From NCBI GenBank assembly GCA_947476295.1, contig CANJQC010000011.1:1-64000 (forward strand): 64,000 nt of DNA, read 5' to 3'. The stretch is from Planctomycetaceae bacterium (GTDB lineage Bacteria; Planctomycetota; Planctomycetia; Planctomycetales; Planctomycetaceae). Below the pieces are notes generated by a model that saw nothing but the letters and a program-made list of their open reading frames with translations, was not told the DNA's origin and did not search any database. The first letter of the stretch is position 1. Each line of letters starts with the position of its first letter. Positions 19,609 to 29,753 of the stretch are shown in pieces. The translations under genes and the position numbers were made by a program.

Positions 19609-21066
19609 TCAAAAGAGTCCTGCGATCGGATCGCCATGATAGATATGGTGGGGGCGTTTGAGTTCGTCATTCCAAGCGGCGGTTCCGGGGATGCCCATTG
19701 CGCGATAGATCGTGGCTGCGAGGTTTTCGGGTTGCTGAGCATCGAAAGCGGGATAAGCGCCGTTTTTGTCAGAAGCACCGATCACAACGCCGCCTTTCGT
19801 ACCGCCGCCAGCGACAAAGACCGTTTGCACGGCTCCCCAATGATCGCGCCCGGCCTTGCATCCCGGGCTGCGGTTGGCTGCGTTGACCTTGGGGGTGCGG
19901 CCCATCTCGCCGACCATGACGATCAGTGTCTCATCCAGCATCCCGAGCGATTGCAGGTCATCGAGCAATGCGGACAGCGCCTGGTCCGTCGGCGGCAGCA
20001 GGCAGTCACGCAGCAACGGGAAATTGTTATCGTGAGTGTCCCACGCTTCGTTGTTGCCGAGATTCACCTGGACGAGGTTGACCCCGGCCTGAACCAGTTG
20101 CCTGGCCATCAACAACGACCAGCCGAACGCATTGCGGCCGTAACGATCGAGCGTTTGAGGGGCCGCGTTATGCACATCAAACGCACGCTGCACGCTGGTG
20201 TCCGTCAGCAGAGAGATCGCCGACTGACGATGTCGATCAAAGGACGCAATTGCAGCCGTCTGCTCAAGATCGCGACGCTGCAGATCCAACATCGATCGAA
20301 GGCTGTCACGGTCCACCAGTCGGGACCGACTGAGCCCCTGAGGCAGACTGAGGTTCGGCGACTGAAACTTCAGGTCATCGTTTCGCTCGCGACCTCGGAC
20401 AAAATGAAACTCGTAGTCAGGATAAGCACCATATGACTTCGGGTTGAACGGCGACGCTTCGATGAACCAGGGATCGCGCTGGCTTCCCATCATTCCGCCG
20501 AACTGACCAGGGAGAATTCGGCCGGTGTTGTGTATGAGCCGTTCCGGAAGAACGACAGCCGGCGGCAGGTTGTTGATTCGTCTGGGAACCGCATCGCCAA
20601 CGATCGATGCAATCGAAGGCCAATCGGTCGATTGCGGCTTCACGGGGCTGTAGCCGGGCGGCATCAGAGTGCGTCCGGTAAGAATCGACGTGTGCCCTTG
20701 TGAGTGTTCGTTGTGCGGCGTCGTCAGCGAACGGATCAGACTCCAGTTCTGGCTGCGAGCTGCAAGCAACGGCAAGTGTTCGCAGACGAAGAGGCCGGGC
20801 GTCTGCGTGGCGATCGCAGAGAACTCACCGCGAATGTCCAGCGGTGCATCGGGCTTGGGGTCGAAGCTGTCGTGCTGCGTGAGGCCACCGGAGAGAAATA
20901 TAAAGATGACAGACTTCGCAGTACCACCAAGTTGAGGTGCCGAAACAATGTCGGCAGCGCGAAGTGCATCGACATGATTCATGCCAAGCCCGAGCAGCCC
21001 CACCGAGCCTGCCTGCAACATGGTCCGCCGACTCATCGCAGGATGTCGAGGATGCGACAACGGCAT
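19609..21066 (-). CDS. DUF1501 domain-containing protein
   Basis: Start MPLSHPRHPAMSRRTMLQAGSVGLLGLGMNHVDALRAA; FIFLSGGLTQHDSFDPKPDAP; VMVGEMGRTPKVNAANRSPGCKAGRDHWGAVQTVFVAGGGTKGG. Confidence 0.9.
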   Translation of the reverse strand: MPLSHPRHPAMSRRTMLQAGSVGLLGLGMNHVDALRAADIVSAPQLGGTAKSVIFIFLSGGLTQHDSFDPKPDAPLDIRGEFSAIATQTPGLFVCEHLPLLAARSQNWSLIRSLTTPHNEHSQGHTSILTGRTLMPPGYSPVKPQSTDWPSIASIVGDAVPRRINNLPPAVVLPERLIHNTGRILPGQFGGMMGSQRDPWFIEASPFNPKSYGAYPDYEFHFVRGRERNDDLKFQSPNLSLPQGLSRSRLVDRDSLRSMLDLQRRDLEQTAAIASFDRHRQSAISLLTDTSVQRAFDVHNAAPQTLDRYGRNAFGWSLLMARQLVQAGVNLVQVNLGNNEAWDTHDNNFPLLRDCLLPPTDQALSALLDDLQSLGMLDETLIVMVGEMGRTPKVNAANRSPGCKAGRDHWGAVQTVFVAGGGTKGGVVIGASDKNGAYPAFDAQQPENLAATIYRAMGIPGTAAWNDELKRPHHIYHGDPIAGLF

Positions 21067-21214
21067 ACGGGGCTCCCTGATGTCTCGAAAATCGAAAATG
21101 ATCGAACTAACGGTCGTAACATATCCAATTTTGGAACTCCCGTCCCGAACAAATCTCGAAACCGGATCGACGTTCCGCTCATTCTCTGCATTGAACGATG
21201 ATCGTTCAACTACA

Positions 21215-21784
21215 TTATTGTGGACCTTCGTTCTTCCACCATCGGAGTTCGTTTGCGCCACGCTCCGCACAGGCCACGATATCGAGTCGTCCGTCGTGAT
21301 CGAGATCGGCCAGAATCACCGTCACGGCGTTGGGCCAGTTCTCCTTGATGATGTGGTACTGCCAGCTTTGCGTCGGATCACCCGTGTTCTCGAACCAGGC
21401 GATGCGCCCCTGCGGACTCCAGCCAGTGGCCACGACATCCCGATCGCCGTCGCCGTCCAGATCTTCAGCGACCGCTTCAAATCCCTGAGGAAAACTGGAA
21501 CCAATCGAATGCTTGTGCCATTCCGCTCCGGTTCCCGGCCCTCCGACGTTTTCATTCCACGCCAACTGATGGGACTCCGGCGACTCGTTGCCGACTCCGG
21601 CCGCGATCCCCAAAGCCATCACAATATCGAGATCTCCGTCTGCGTCAAAGTCTGCCAGCGCAACGTCGTAAGACCCCGGCACTTCACAGTGCCATTTCAA
21701 TCGGATGACTGCGAAGTTTCGGAAATGAGATTCTAAAGTCGGCGTCGCGCCAGCTTTTTGCGATCGTATACTGCGCCATGCCAC
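21215..21784 (-). CDS. FG-GAP/VCBS repeat protein, probably a C-terminal fragment
   Basis: VALADFDADGDLDIVMALG, AVAEDLDGDGDRDVVATGW, ILADLDHDGRLDIVACAE; no signal peptide or N-terminal domain. Confidence 0.65.
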   Translation of the reverse strand: MAWRSIRSQKAGATPTLESHFRNFAVIRLKWHCEVPGSYDVALADFDADGDLDIVMALGIAAGVGNESPESHQLAWNENVGGPGTGAEWHKHSIGSSFPQGFEAVAEDLDGDGDRDVVATGWSPQGRIAWFENTGDPTQSWQYHIIKENWPNAVTVILADLDHDGRLDIVACAERGANELRWWKNEGPQ

Positions 21785-21963
21785 GTGAGTATTGATGCTG
21801 AACCTGATCCTCTTTCAGTATCGACGATCCGATAATTCTCGGACCTGATGTCAAAGTAGTCTGCAACTTCCCTGACAGTTCGATGCTGAAAACATTGATC
21901 GTAGATGTTTCGTCCTTCTACGAGTGCAATATCCTTGTTGAACGCATTTGAACGGGCGACAGG

Positions 21964-22449
21964 CTACGTGGTTTCGAATACGCCACGGTCTCGATTTTTA
22001 CGAACTTCCAACGGGTTAAAGACGTGGCCGCTCATGGTGATCCAGACGCCGGCAACTGGTTGCGTGAGGACTACTCCGATCGCCATGCCAACGTTGAATG
22101 TCGCATCACTATTATGGAAATTTGCAGGCTGCATCGCACCTGTCAGCACAATCCGTTTGTTGGGTATTCCGCTGAGCAGGCGGGCTGTTTCAATCATGGT
22201 GTCAGTGCCATGCGTGATTACGATGTGGTTCTCCGGACAACGTTCCACAGCCTTCCGTACAAGCTGCCGATCTTCGGGTGTCATGTCCAGACTGTCCTTC
22301 CGCAGCACAGATTCGATCGTATATTCAAATCTAACCGGCAAATCCAACAGCATTCTTTCAACGCCTGGTGCTCCGACCTGATATTCGCTCAATTGATCGA
22401 AATAGATCTTATCAATCGTGCCGCCAACGGTGATAAATCGGAGTTTCAT
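21964..22449 (-). CDS. Short single-domain asparaginase-like protein
   Basis: FITVGGTIDKIYFD and ITHGTDTMIETARLL...IVLTGAMQPANFHNSDATFNVG match the asparaginase N-terminal domain. Confidence 0.85.
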   Translation of the reverse strand: MKLRFITVGGTIDKIYFDQLSEYQVGAPGVERMLLDLPVRFEYTIESVLRKDSLDMTPEDRQLVRKAVERCPENHIVITHGTDTMIETARLLSGIPNKRIVLTGAMQPANFHNSDATFNVGMAIGVVLTQPVAGVWITMSGHVFNPLEVRKNRDRGVFETT

Positions 22450-22473
22450 AATTTGCCTATTACCACCTTCAAG

Positions 22474-23970
22474 TTAGCTATTCTGTTTTGGTTCACGGCG
22501 TTTGGCCGCTTGATAGGCATCTTCCATTTCCCGGAGTGTGGCGGCATGCATGCTGCGCCCCTCACTCTTCATTGCCGCTTCGATCGCCTGAAACCGCCGC
22601 GAAAATTTTGCGTTGCTGCTGCGGAGAGCTTCTTCGGGATTGATGCCCCAGCGACGACCAATATTGGCGAGGACAAACAATACATCCCCCAGTTCAGATT
22701 CAGCTTTGTCTTTTATGGCGGGTTGGAGCGGTTGGTCGGCGATGATTGCTGAATCGACGGTTGCAAGGATTGTCGGAATGACGTTTGATCCGAAGAGTTC
22801 CACTGCCAATTCAGACAACTCCTCATTCAGCTTGTCAAACAACATGCGTCGATCAGGGAAATCATAGCCCACCGCGGCTGCTCGCGCCGTGATGCGTGCA
22901 GTGCGTGCGAGTTCCGGTAACGCGAGTGGGATTCCTTCCAACTGCGATTCGCGAGTCGGTTTTTCCTGTCGTTTAATGGCGTACCAGTTGCGTCTGACGT
23001 CATCTGTCGTCGAAGCCTCCACGTCACTGAACACATGCGGATGACGACGAACCATTTTGTCGGCGATTCGTCGCACGACGTCAGTCAGCAGGAAACGTTG
23101 TTCGTCAGCCGCAATTTGTGAATCCAGAATAACTTGGAGTAACACGTCTCCCAACTCTTCGCAAATGGCCTCGTTGTCGTCTGCGTCGATCGCTTCGAGC
23201 AACTCGTAAGTTTCTTCCAACGTATAAGGCTTGATCGTCTTCATCGTTTGCTGACGATCCCACGGACATCCATTCGGAGCTCGCAGCCGTGCAACCACTT
23301 CGCAGAGTCGTCGAAATTCTGGCAGCAGTAATTCAAATTCTGGCGGCGTGCCTAGCTGAGGAGTCATCGCTGCGAGTGCGGAAACAAGCGGAGGTGCCGT
23401 AGGTGGCTTTGTCTTGAGGTAAATGATTTTAGAATCTTGGGGACCATAGAATTCCGGAAGGTCCGCAATCTGCTGGTAACCACAGCGGTCATAAAACTTC
23501 CGTGTCGGCAGATAGTGTTCACGACCGGATGTTTCCACGTAAATGCGGGCCTCGTCTTGGGCAAAGATGAGTTCTTCAGTGACAGACATGAGCCACTTCC
23601 CCATACCGTGTCGCTGCGCATCGCGATGCACGGCAATCCAGAAGATGTCGAAACTGCTGGCCGTACAGGCGATCGGGCCGTAACACGAGTATCCAACCGT
23701 GCGTCCATCAATCTCGGCAAAGGCAAAAAAATATCCAGAGGCTTCGCCCTTTCGCAGTCGTTCTTCAACAAGTTCAACCGCAACATCGACCTCCGCCGGA
23801 TAAAAGAAACCCGTCGACTCCACAATCGCACGCACCGTCGCCAGATCCTGCTCCTGCACGTCATAACGCAGTGTGATCGAATTGTTAGTAAGGCCTGATG
23901 CGGGAATGGCCGGAAAGTTCATGGTGGGATGATTTTCGTGGTGGATTGATATTTGCAGACGCATGCTCAC
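22474..23970 (-). CDS. mazG: Fusion of GNAT N-acetyltransferase and MazG nucleotide pyrophosphohydrolase
   Basis: N-terminal GNAT (DIFWIAVHRDAQRHGMGKWLMSVTEELIFAQDEARIYVETSGREHYLPTRKFYDRCGYQ); C-terminal MazG (LRAPNGCPWDRQQTMKTIKPYTLEETYELLEAID...EELGDVLLQVILDSQIA ... AESELGDVLFVLANIGRRW). One uninterrupted ORF. Confidence 0.9.
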   Translation of the reverse strand: MSMRLQISIHHENHPTMNFPAIPASGLTNNSITLRYDVQEQDLATVRAIVESTGFFYPAEVDVAVELVEERLRKGEASGYFFAFAEIDGRTVGYSCYGPIACTASSFDIFWIAVHRDAQRHGMGKWLMSVTEELIFAQDEARIYVETSGREHYLPTRKFYDRCGYQQIADLPEFYGPQDSKIIYLKTKPPTAPPLVSALAAMTPQLGTPPEFELLLPEFRRLCEVVARLRAPNGCPWDRQQTMKTIKPYTLEETYELLEAIDADDNEAICEELGDVLLQVILDSQIAADEQRFLLTDVVRRIADKMVRRHPHVFSDVEASTTDDVRRNWYAIKRQEKPTRESQLEGIPLALPELARTARITARAAAVGYDFPDRRMLFDKLNEELSELAVELFGSNVIPTILATVDSAIIADQPLQPAIKDKAESELGDVLFVLANIGRRWGINPEEALRSSNAKFSRRFQAIEAAMKSEGRSMHAATLREMEDAYQAAKRREPKQNS

Positions 23971-25082
23971 CCCCGCCTAATATCCGCTTCGATCAGGAGG
24001 TCATCGCCGATTGAAGTGTGGCGAAGATGCTGCACGTTAGGGATTTTCGGGATTGAATCACGACCTAAACCACCGAGGGGGCCAAGAGCCGAACTGCCAC
24101 CTGTCAGGCGCGGTGCAATGAAGATATGAACTTCGTCGATCAATGACGAGTCAAACAGACTTCCGAGAATTTCAGAGCCGGCTTCCGTCAGCACATTTGT
24201 GCAGCCGCGACGTCCAAGGTCTGCCATGACCGCATGCAGATCGATTCGTCCCGGTTTTGTAACAGCACATGGCAGTACTTCGACTTCAAGGGATTTGAGT
24301 CGTTCGATGTTCTTTTCAGAAATGTGATCGGCAACACAGACCAGAACCGGGCCTTGTGAGCGTGATTTGACCAACTTCGTGTCGGCGTGCAGCGATGATC
24401 CATCCGCATCGATAACCACACGCAGCGGGATGCGTGCTCCTGTGGGTCTGGCCGTCAACAGCGGATCATCGCACCGTACGGTGCCCGCTCCGGTCATGAT
24501 GGCATCCATCCGACCTCGCAGTTGATGGACCACCGCACGGGAGGCGTCACTGCTGATCCATTTGGAATGCCCGGTCCGTGAGGCAATGCGGCCGTCGAGC
24601 GTCATCGCCCACTTGGCATGAATCCATGGGCGACGCTGCAGCATGAGCATTTCAAATGGGGCAATCAGGCGTCGTGATTCAGATTCACAAACTCCTACCG
24701 TGACCTGTAATCCCGCAGCTCGTAATCGCTGAATGCCTTGGCCAGCGACATGTGGTGCCGGATCTTGGCAACCCACAAACACACGCCGAAAGCCCGCTTG
24801 GATGACAGCATCCACGCAAGGTGGCGTTTTTCCGAAATGGCAACAGGGTTCAAGGGTCACATAGAGATCGTTACCGCGCGTGTCCAAGCCTGCAGCCTGA
24901 ATTGCATTAAGCTCAGCGTGAGCACCGCCAAACTGCTGGTGATAGCCGATTGATATGATCGCTCCGTCGGCAGTCGCCACCACAGCACCAACCATGGGAT
25001 TGGGTTCGACTTGACCTTCCCCATGCAGAGCGTACTGCAGGGCGACCTGCATCAATGGAACCGGATCGACTGAAACAGCCAT
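23967..25082 (-). CDS. ribD: Bifunctional riboflavin deaminase/reductase RibD
   Basis: MQVALQYALHGEGQVEPNPMVGAVV, GGAHAELNAI, YVTLEPCCHFGKTPPCVDAVI, WAMTLDGRIASRTGHSKWIS. Confidence 0.95.
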   Translation of the reverse strand: MAVSVDPVPLMQVALQYALHGEGQVEPNPMVGAVVATADGAIISIGYHQQFGGAHAELNAIQAAGLDTRGNDLYVTLEPCCHFGKTPPCVDAVIQAGFRRVFVGCQDPAPHVAGQGIQRLRAAGLQVTVGVCESESRRLIAPFEMLMLQRRPWIHAKWAMTLDGRIASRTGHSKWISSDASRAVVHQLRGRMDAIMTGAGTVRCDDPLLTARPTGARIPLRVVIDADGSSLHADTKLVKSRSQGPVLVCVADHISEKNIERLKSLEVEVLPCAVTKPGRIDLHAVMADLGRRGCTNVLTEAGSEILGSLFDSSLIDEVHIFIAPRLTGGSSALGPLGGLGRDSIPKIPNVQHLRHTSIGDDLLIEADIRRG

Positions 25083-25087
25083 AGTGC

Positions 25088-25846
25088 TTACCGCGTCGCC
25101 GCCGCGCCACAGTCGGATGTGAAACGCTGAATCATACCGCGTCGTTCCAGTTCTGCGTTGAGAACGGAACGGTAATGCGCCAGACGCACACCGGCATCGT
25201 CCAGCGAACCGCCGAACGACCGCGCTTCGTCCAGATAGATTCGAGGCACGGCAAATTCACGAATGTTCCAGCCAAGATCTGCGGCCTGCACCCACAGCTG
25301 CAGCGGCATCGCGTAGCCTTTGTCTGTGATGTCCAGTTGGGCCAATGAGGAAACGCGGTACGCCTTGAAGCCGCAAAAGGCATCCGTAATCGACAAGCCC
25401 AGCTGTTCATGCAGACAGGCCGTGATCCGTGAATTGATCTGTCGACGTTCTACGGGCGCCGCGGTGTCGCTTTCAAAATCTTTCAGGTAACGCGAACCGG
25501 AGACCATATCAAACGGAGACTCCCCTGTGACGTCGATGAGACCGGCAATCTCACGCACAAATTGCGGCTGATGCTGTCCGTCGCAATCCATCGTCACCAG
25601 GACGTCGAATCCTTGCTGCAGTGCATAGTCAAAGGCTGTACTCAGAGCCGCCCCGTAACCGAGATTTGGCGAATGCTGCTTCACCGCAACCGCAGGAAAC
25701 TGCTTCAGCACCTCACCGGTGCCGTCCGTTGAGCCATCATCGACTACAAGAATGTCATTAACGTGCTGCATCAGTTCACGTAGAACCCCCGCGACGTGTG
25801 AGACTTCGTTGTACACCGGCAAAGCAGTAAGAATGCGAGTTTTCAT
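25088..25846 (-). CDS. Glycosyltransferase family 2 (dolichol-phosphate mannosyltransferase-like)
   Basis: LTALPVYNEVSHVAGVLREL, ILVVDDGSTDGTGEVLKQF, LVTMDCDGQHQPQFV. Confidence 0.9.
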   Translation of the reverse strand: MKTRILTALPVYNEVSHVAGVLRELMQHVNDILVVDDGSTDGTGEVLKQFPAVAVKQHSPNLGYGAALSTAFDYALQQGFDVLVTMDCDGQHQPQFVREIAGLIDVTGESPFDMVSGSRYLKDFESDTAAPVERRQINSRITACLHEQLGLSITDAFCGFKAYRVSSLAQLDITDKGYAMPLQLWVQAADLGWNIREFAVPRIYLDEARSFGGSLDDAGVRLAHYRSVLNAELERRGMIQRFTSDCGAAATR

Positions 25847-25983
25847 AATCAGAATGGTAGACCTGCCATTTTCGATGTCAATCTGACCTCCCATAAACTC
25901 CTGAAATGCTGGATTTCTGAGTACAATACCACGAGTGTCTGGCGCGGTTACAGTTTCACGTCTCATTCATGCCCATGCGGAAT

Positions 25984-27192
25984 CTATGCTTCATTCACCA
26001 TTTCTTCCAGTACTTCGGCGATCACTTGCAAGCCTTCCGTCAGTTCAGCGGATTTCACATTCAACGCTGGTAAAAGCCGAACGACTGTGTCGTTGGTCGC
26101 GTTGATCAGGACTCCACGTTCCATGCACTTTGCAACTGCTGGTGCAGACGCGATGCTCAGATCGATTCCAATCATCATGCCGCAGACGCGAATTTCGCGA
26201 ATAATGGGAAGTCGCTGCTGCAGTGCTTCCAACTGCACTCGGACGTCAGCGGCCAGTTGCTCTACGTGATCCAGAAGTCCTTCGCGTTCAATCGTCAAAC
26301 CCGTTGCGAGACCTGCCGCCATCGCCAATGAGTTACCTCCAAACGTACTGGCATGCATTCCAGGTCGCAGGTCACCGGCAAACTCATCCCGACAGATCAT
26401 AGCACCGCACGCAACGCCGGCCGCAATACCTTTTGCCATTGTAATGACGTCCGGCTGGACACCAGTCTGCTGATAGCCGAACCATGTTCCCGTGCGGCCC
26501 ATTCCGGTCTGCACTTCGTCGAAGATCAGCAGGAGACCGTGTTCGTCGCAAAGATCACGCAGTGCCTGCAGAAAACCGGGTTCGGGAATTCGTACGCCGC
26601 CTTCGCCCTGCACAGGTTCAATCATGATCCCGCAGGTTTCGTGGTCGATCAGGCTTCGCACGCCATCGATGTCATTCATCTTTGAATAGCGGAAGCCAGC
26701 CAGCATCGGCCCCAGTCCTTCATGATACTTGGGCTGAGCTGTCGCGGTGAGCGCACCGAACGTACGGCCGTGGAAACCGTGTTCAAACGTGATGATGCGA
26801 TAACGTCCTTGAGCCGATCCGTGGAGCCTGGCAAGTTTGATGGCTGCTTCGTTAGCTTCAGCTCCGCTATTGCAGAAGAATGCCTTTCCGAAACTGCGAG
26901 TACACAAAAACTCTGCAAAACGCCCCTGCTGTTCGGTATACCACGTATTCGGAACATGGATGAGTTTCGCAACCTGCTCCTGGATCGCTTCCACGACCGA
27001 TGGCGGTGAATATCCGAGAATGTTGCAGCCCCAGCCCGGAAACAAGTCCAGGTAACGTCGGCCGTCAGCGTCCCAGACATGTGATCCTTCGCCTCGTACT
27101 AGTGCAACCGGATAGCGACGATAATTCGGAATGACATATTCATCAAACAGATCAATGATGGCCTGACTCTTTGAGATGGCGACCTGTGACAT
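25984..27192 (-). CDS. argD: Acetylornithine/succinylornithine aminotransferase
   Basis: [83 protein letters not shown]. Confidence 0.93.
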   Translation of the reverse strand: MSQVAISKSQAIIDLFDEYVIPNYRRYPVALVRGEGSHVWDADGRRYLDLFPGWGCNILGYSPPSVVEAIQEQVAKLIHVPNTWYTEQQGRFAEFLCTRSFGKAFFCNSGAEANEAAIKLARLHGSAQGRYRIITFEHGFHGRTFGALTATAQPKYHEGLGPMLAGFRYSKMNDIDGVRSLIDHETCGIMIEPVQGEGGVRIPEPGFLQALRDLCDEHGLLLIFDEVQTGMGRTGTWFGYQQTGVQPDVITMAKGIAAGVACGAMICRDEFAGDLRPGMHASTFGGNSLAMAAGLATGLTIEREGLLDHVEQLAADVRVQLEALQQRLPIIREIRVCGMMIGIDLSIASAPAVAKCMERGVLINATNDTVVRLLPALNVKSAELTEGLQVIAEVLEEMVNEA

Positions 27193-27356
27193 TGAACAAT
27201 CTCCGGGGGGAAATGGCGTGAAGTACGAGGAAATCAATCAGCGAGTTGCAGAATTGCTGAAGCTTAGTAGACACGACCCATTGTGCGAAGTTCACCCGTA
27301 GCTCAGTCGCTCCGCCGACGGAGATTCCCATTCTCTGATACGGTCTACCGTTCGCC

Positions 27357-28232
27357 TTACGGAACGATTTCCGTGCCAACTCCTGTATCAGAATAAATTT
27401 CCAGCAGCACGGAATGTGGCATTGAGGCATCGACGATGTGGACTTTTCGGACGCCAGCGTCGAGCGATTCCAGTGCGGCTTCGACTTTTGGAACCATTCC
27501 ACCCGCAATTGTGCCGTCCGCGATGAGCGCACGTACCTGGGCCGCAGTAACGTGGGAAAGTCGCGACGAAGGATCTGTGATATCGGTAAGGATGCCCGGA
27601 ATATCGCTCAGAAAAATCAACTTCTCTGCTGATAACGCGCGAGCGACGGCAGCGGCAGCGGTATCGGCGTTGACATTCAGTCGATGCCCGACACGACTTA
27701 GGGCAATGCTCGGAATAACGGGAATCGCACCGATGGAACAGATGCGGATGAGCGTGTCGATGTCTACTTCGGTCACATGGCCGACGTGTCCCAGATCTAC
27801 GGCATTGCCCTGTTCGCCCTTGAGCGTTAATTTTTCTGCGGTCAGGACATTTTCTGTTCCGAAATGCAAACCCGTTGATCGGCCACCGTTGCGATTGATG
27901 CGATCCACAATCGACTGACAGATGTCTTCGACAAGCACGCGCGAAACAATCTGCAGTGTCTGTTGATCGGTGAAACGTCGGCCTGCAACGAACTTTGCCT
28001 CAATCCCATCTGTGATCATGGCGGCACTGATCGCCTTGCCGCCCCCATGCACGATCACAGGTTTCATTCCCACTGTGGCCATGAAAACGACATCGGTGAG
28101 CAGCCTGTCGACAGCGGCAACATCGTCCAGTGTGCTCCCGCCGATCTTCACGACGACAAAACGGCCACGAAACCGCTGAATCCAGCTGAGAGCTTCGATC
28201 AGTACTTTTGCCTTGCGAATCGCTTCGTCCAT
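27357..28232 (-). CDS. argB: Acetylglutamate kinase
   Basis: [104 protein letters not shown]. Confidence 0.94.
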   Translation of the reverse strand: MDEAIRKAKVLIEALSWIQRFRGRFVVVKIGGSTLDDVAAVDRLLTDVVFMATVGMKPVIVHGGGKAISAAMITDGIEAKFVAGRRFTDQQTLQIVSRVLVEDICQSIVDRINRNGGRSTGLHFGTENVLTAEKLTLKGEQGNAVDLGHVGHVTEVDIDTLIRICSIGAIPVIPSIALSRVGHRLNVNADTAAAAVARALSAEKLIFLSDIPGILTDITDPSSRLSHVTAAQVRALIADGTIAGGMVPKVEAALESLDAGVRKVHIVDASMPHSVLLEIYSDTGVGTEIVP

Positions 28233-28410
28233 GAGTGTTCCGTTGTGTTTCTTGATGAAAGACTTGCTCTGATCGGTTTGCTCGCGGGGATAGATTCTAC
28301 GATTGCGGGAAAGTGAATCAACGGGCCCGACAGGTGTTGCATTCAGATTGTCGGTGATTAGAGTGTGTAAGGTCGAAGCATGTCCGTGCTATTGACACTG
28401 TTTGGGTACT

Positions 28411-28650
28411 CGCGGGTGTTGCCAGGCGTCAGTTGCTGATGCATGAAACATGCGTGCGAGTGAAAAGGGAAGACGGTGACTGATACGTTGGTGTCAGGAT
28501 TCCGTCGCGGTCCCGCCGCTGTAATCGGGGACTGAACTTGCAATGGTCCACTGTGGAAGCGTCGATCTCTGTCTTCAACGACAGGTCATCGTTTTCTATG
28601 GGAAGGCGCAGGTTTGGGACGATCCGAAAGCCAGAAGACCTGCCCGAACA
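28411..28650 (+). ncRNA. Cobalamin (B12) riboswitch
   Basis: Ordered conserved boxes: GTGAAAAGGGAA (about 28460-28471), GCGGTCCCGCCGCTGTAATCGGGGA (28507-28531), GGGAAGGCGCAG (28600-28611) and AGCCAGAAGACCTGCC (28629-28644). These match the cobalamin aptamer core and its 3' 'AGCCAGGAGACCTGCC' box. Outer boundaries approximate. Confidence 0.9.
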
Positions 28651-28832
28651 GATCGCAGACGTCCCCTTCGCGGAAAGGTGTTGTCGGCATGAATCGCGTT
28701 CGTTGGTCTTGATCTCTAAGCCCGTTCGTAGAGTAGAGTCTCCTGACTCGTTGAATACGGTTTGGATGCAGGTCGTTGCCTGATGATCAATTCAATTTTT
28801 GCGCCTTCAGCCGGTGACTCCGACTGCATTCC

Positions 28833-29753
28833 ATGCAACTTCAGGAGTCCTCACTCGTGGCTGAAAACACTCGCCGCCGGCTTCGCGGTTTTACGCTCAT
28901 CGAACTATTGGTAGTAATTGCGATTATCGCAGTCCTTGTGGGTTTGCTGCTGCCCGCCGTACAACAGGCACGTGAAGCGGCACGTCGCATGCAGTGCCGA
29001 AACAGTCTGAAGCAACTGGTTCTCGCGATGCACAACTACGCTGACAACTACGTGGAACAATTCGTGCCATACGTAGTTGAGGATCAGGAGCGATTGAATT
29101 ATCTGCAGACGTTCTCCGGTGGACAAGGTACCGCCCGTTTCTGGTTCGGAACTGTGAACTACAACGAGTCGGACCCGACCAAACAATTGGATTTTGCGAA
29201 TGGTGCGCTAAGTCTGTACATGGAAACGAGCTACCAGTCATTTCAGTGCCCTAACTTTGGTGCGTCACAAATGAATACTGTGCGATTCGGGAGGCCGGCT
29301 ACAGGATTTGGCTATAACGGTCATTATCTGTCGCGTCCCGCAGGAATTGAGTGGCTGCCACCAACCTATGATGCGCAGTTCAGTCCGAAACCGTTGTGTC
29401 GCAGGTTCCGCGACGTCCGCGAATCAGGACGGACTGTCGTCTTTGCCGACAGCGCGGCTGTGAAACTTGTGGGATTCTCTCCATTGTCCTTCAGCTTCGA
29501 AGAAAATTGGCTGCTGGATCCGCCCAGCCAAAATTTCCCGACGGTGCATTTTCGCCATCTGAATTCCGCGAATGTCGCGTTTCTTGACGGACACGTGGAG
29601 GGTGTCTCGTATGCAACGAACGTCGAAGTTCCCGGCGACAATTTTCTATCGGACGAACAGGTGACGCTCATGGAGAAGAATCGCCTCGGCTTCATTTCCG
29701 CCGGGAACCTGCAGGATCCACTGAAACGTGATGAACTGTACGATCTGGAATGA
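28833..29753 (+). CDS. DUF1559 / prepilin-type protein with H-X9-DG C-terminal domain
   Basis: [57 protein letters not shown]-terminal [19 protein letters not shown] (H-x9-DG). Confidence 0.95.
   Translation: MQLQESSLVAENTRRRLRGFTLIELLVVIAIIAVLVGLLLPAVQQAREAARRMQCRNSLKQLVLAMHNYADNYVEQFVPYVVEDQERLNYLQTFSGGQGTARFWFGTVNYNESDPTKQLDFANGALSLYMETSYQSFQCPNFGASQMNTVRFGRPATGFGYNGHYLSRPAGIEWLPPTYDAQFSPKPLCRRFRDVRESGRTVVFADSAAVKLVGFSPLSFSFEENWLLDPPSQNFPTVHFRHLNSANVAFLDGHVEGVSYATNVEVPGDNFLSDEQVTLMEKNRLGFISAGNLQDPLKRDELYDLE

Noticed and set aside
19387-20436. 349-aa + strand ORF spanning two minus-strand genes
   Set aside because: Overlaps the PSCyt1 and DUF1501 genes on the opposite strand, both with strong family signatures.
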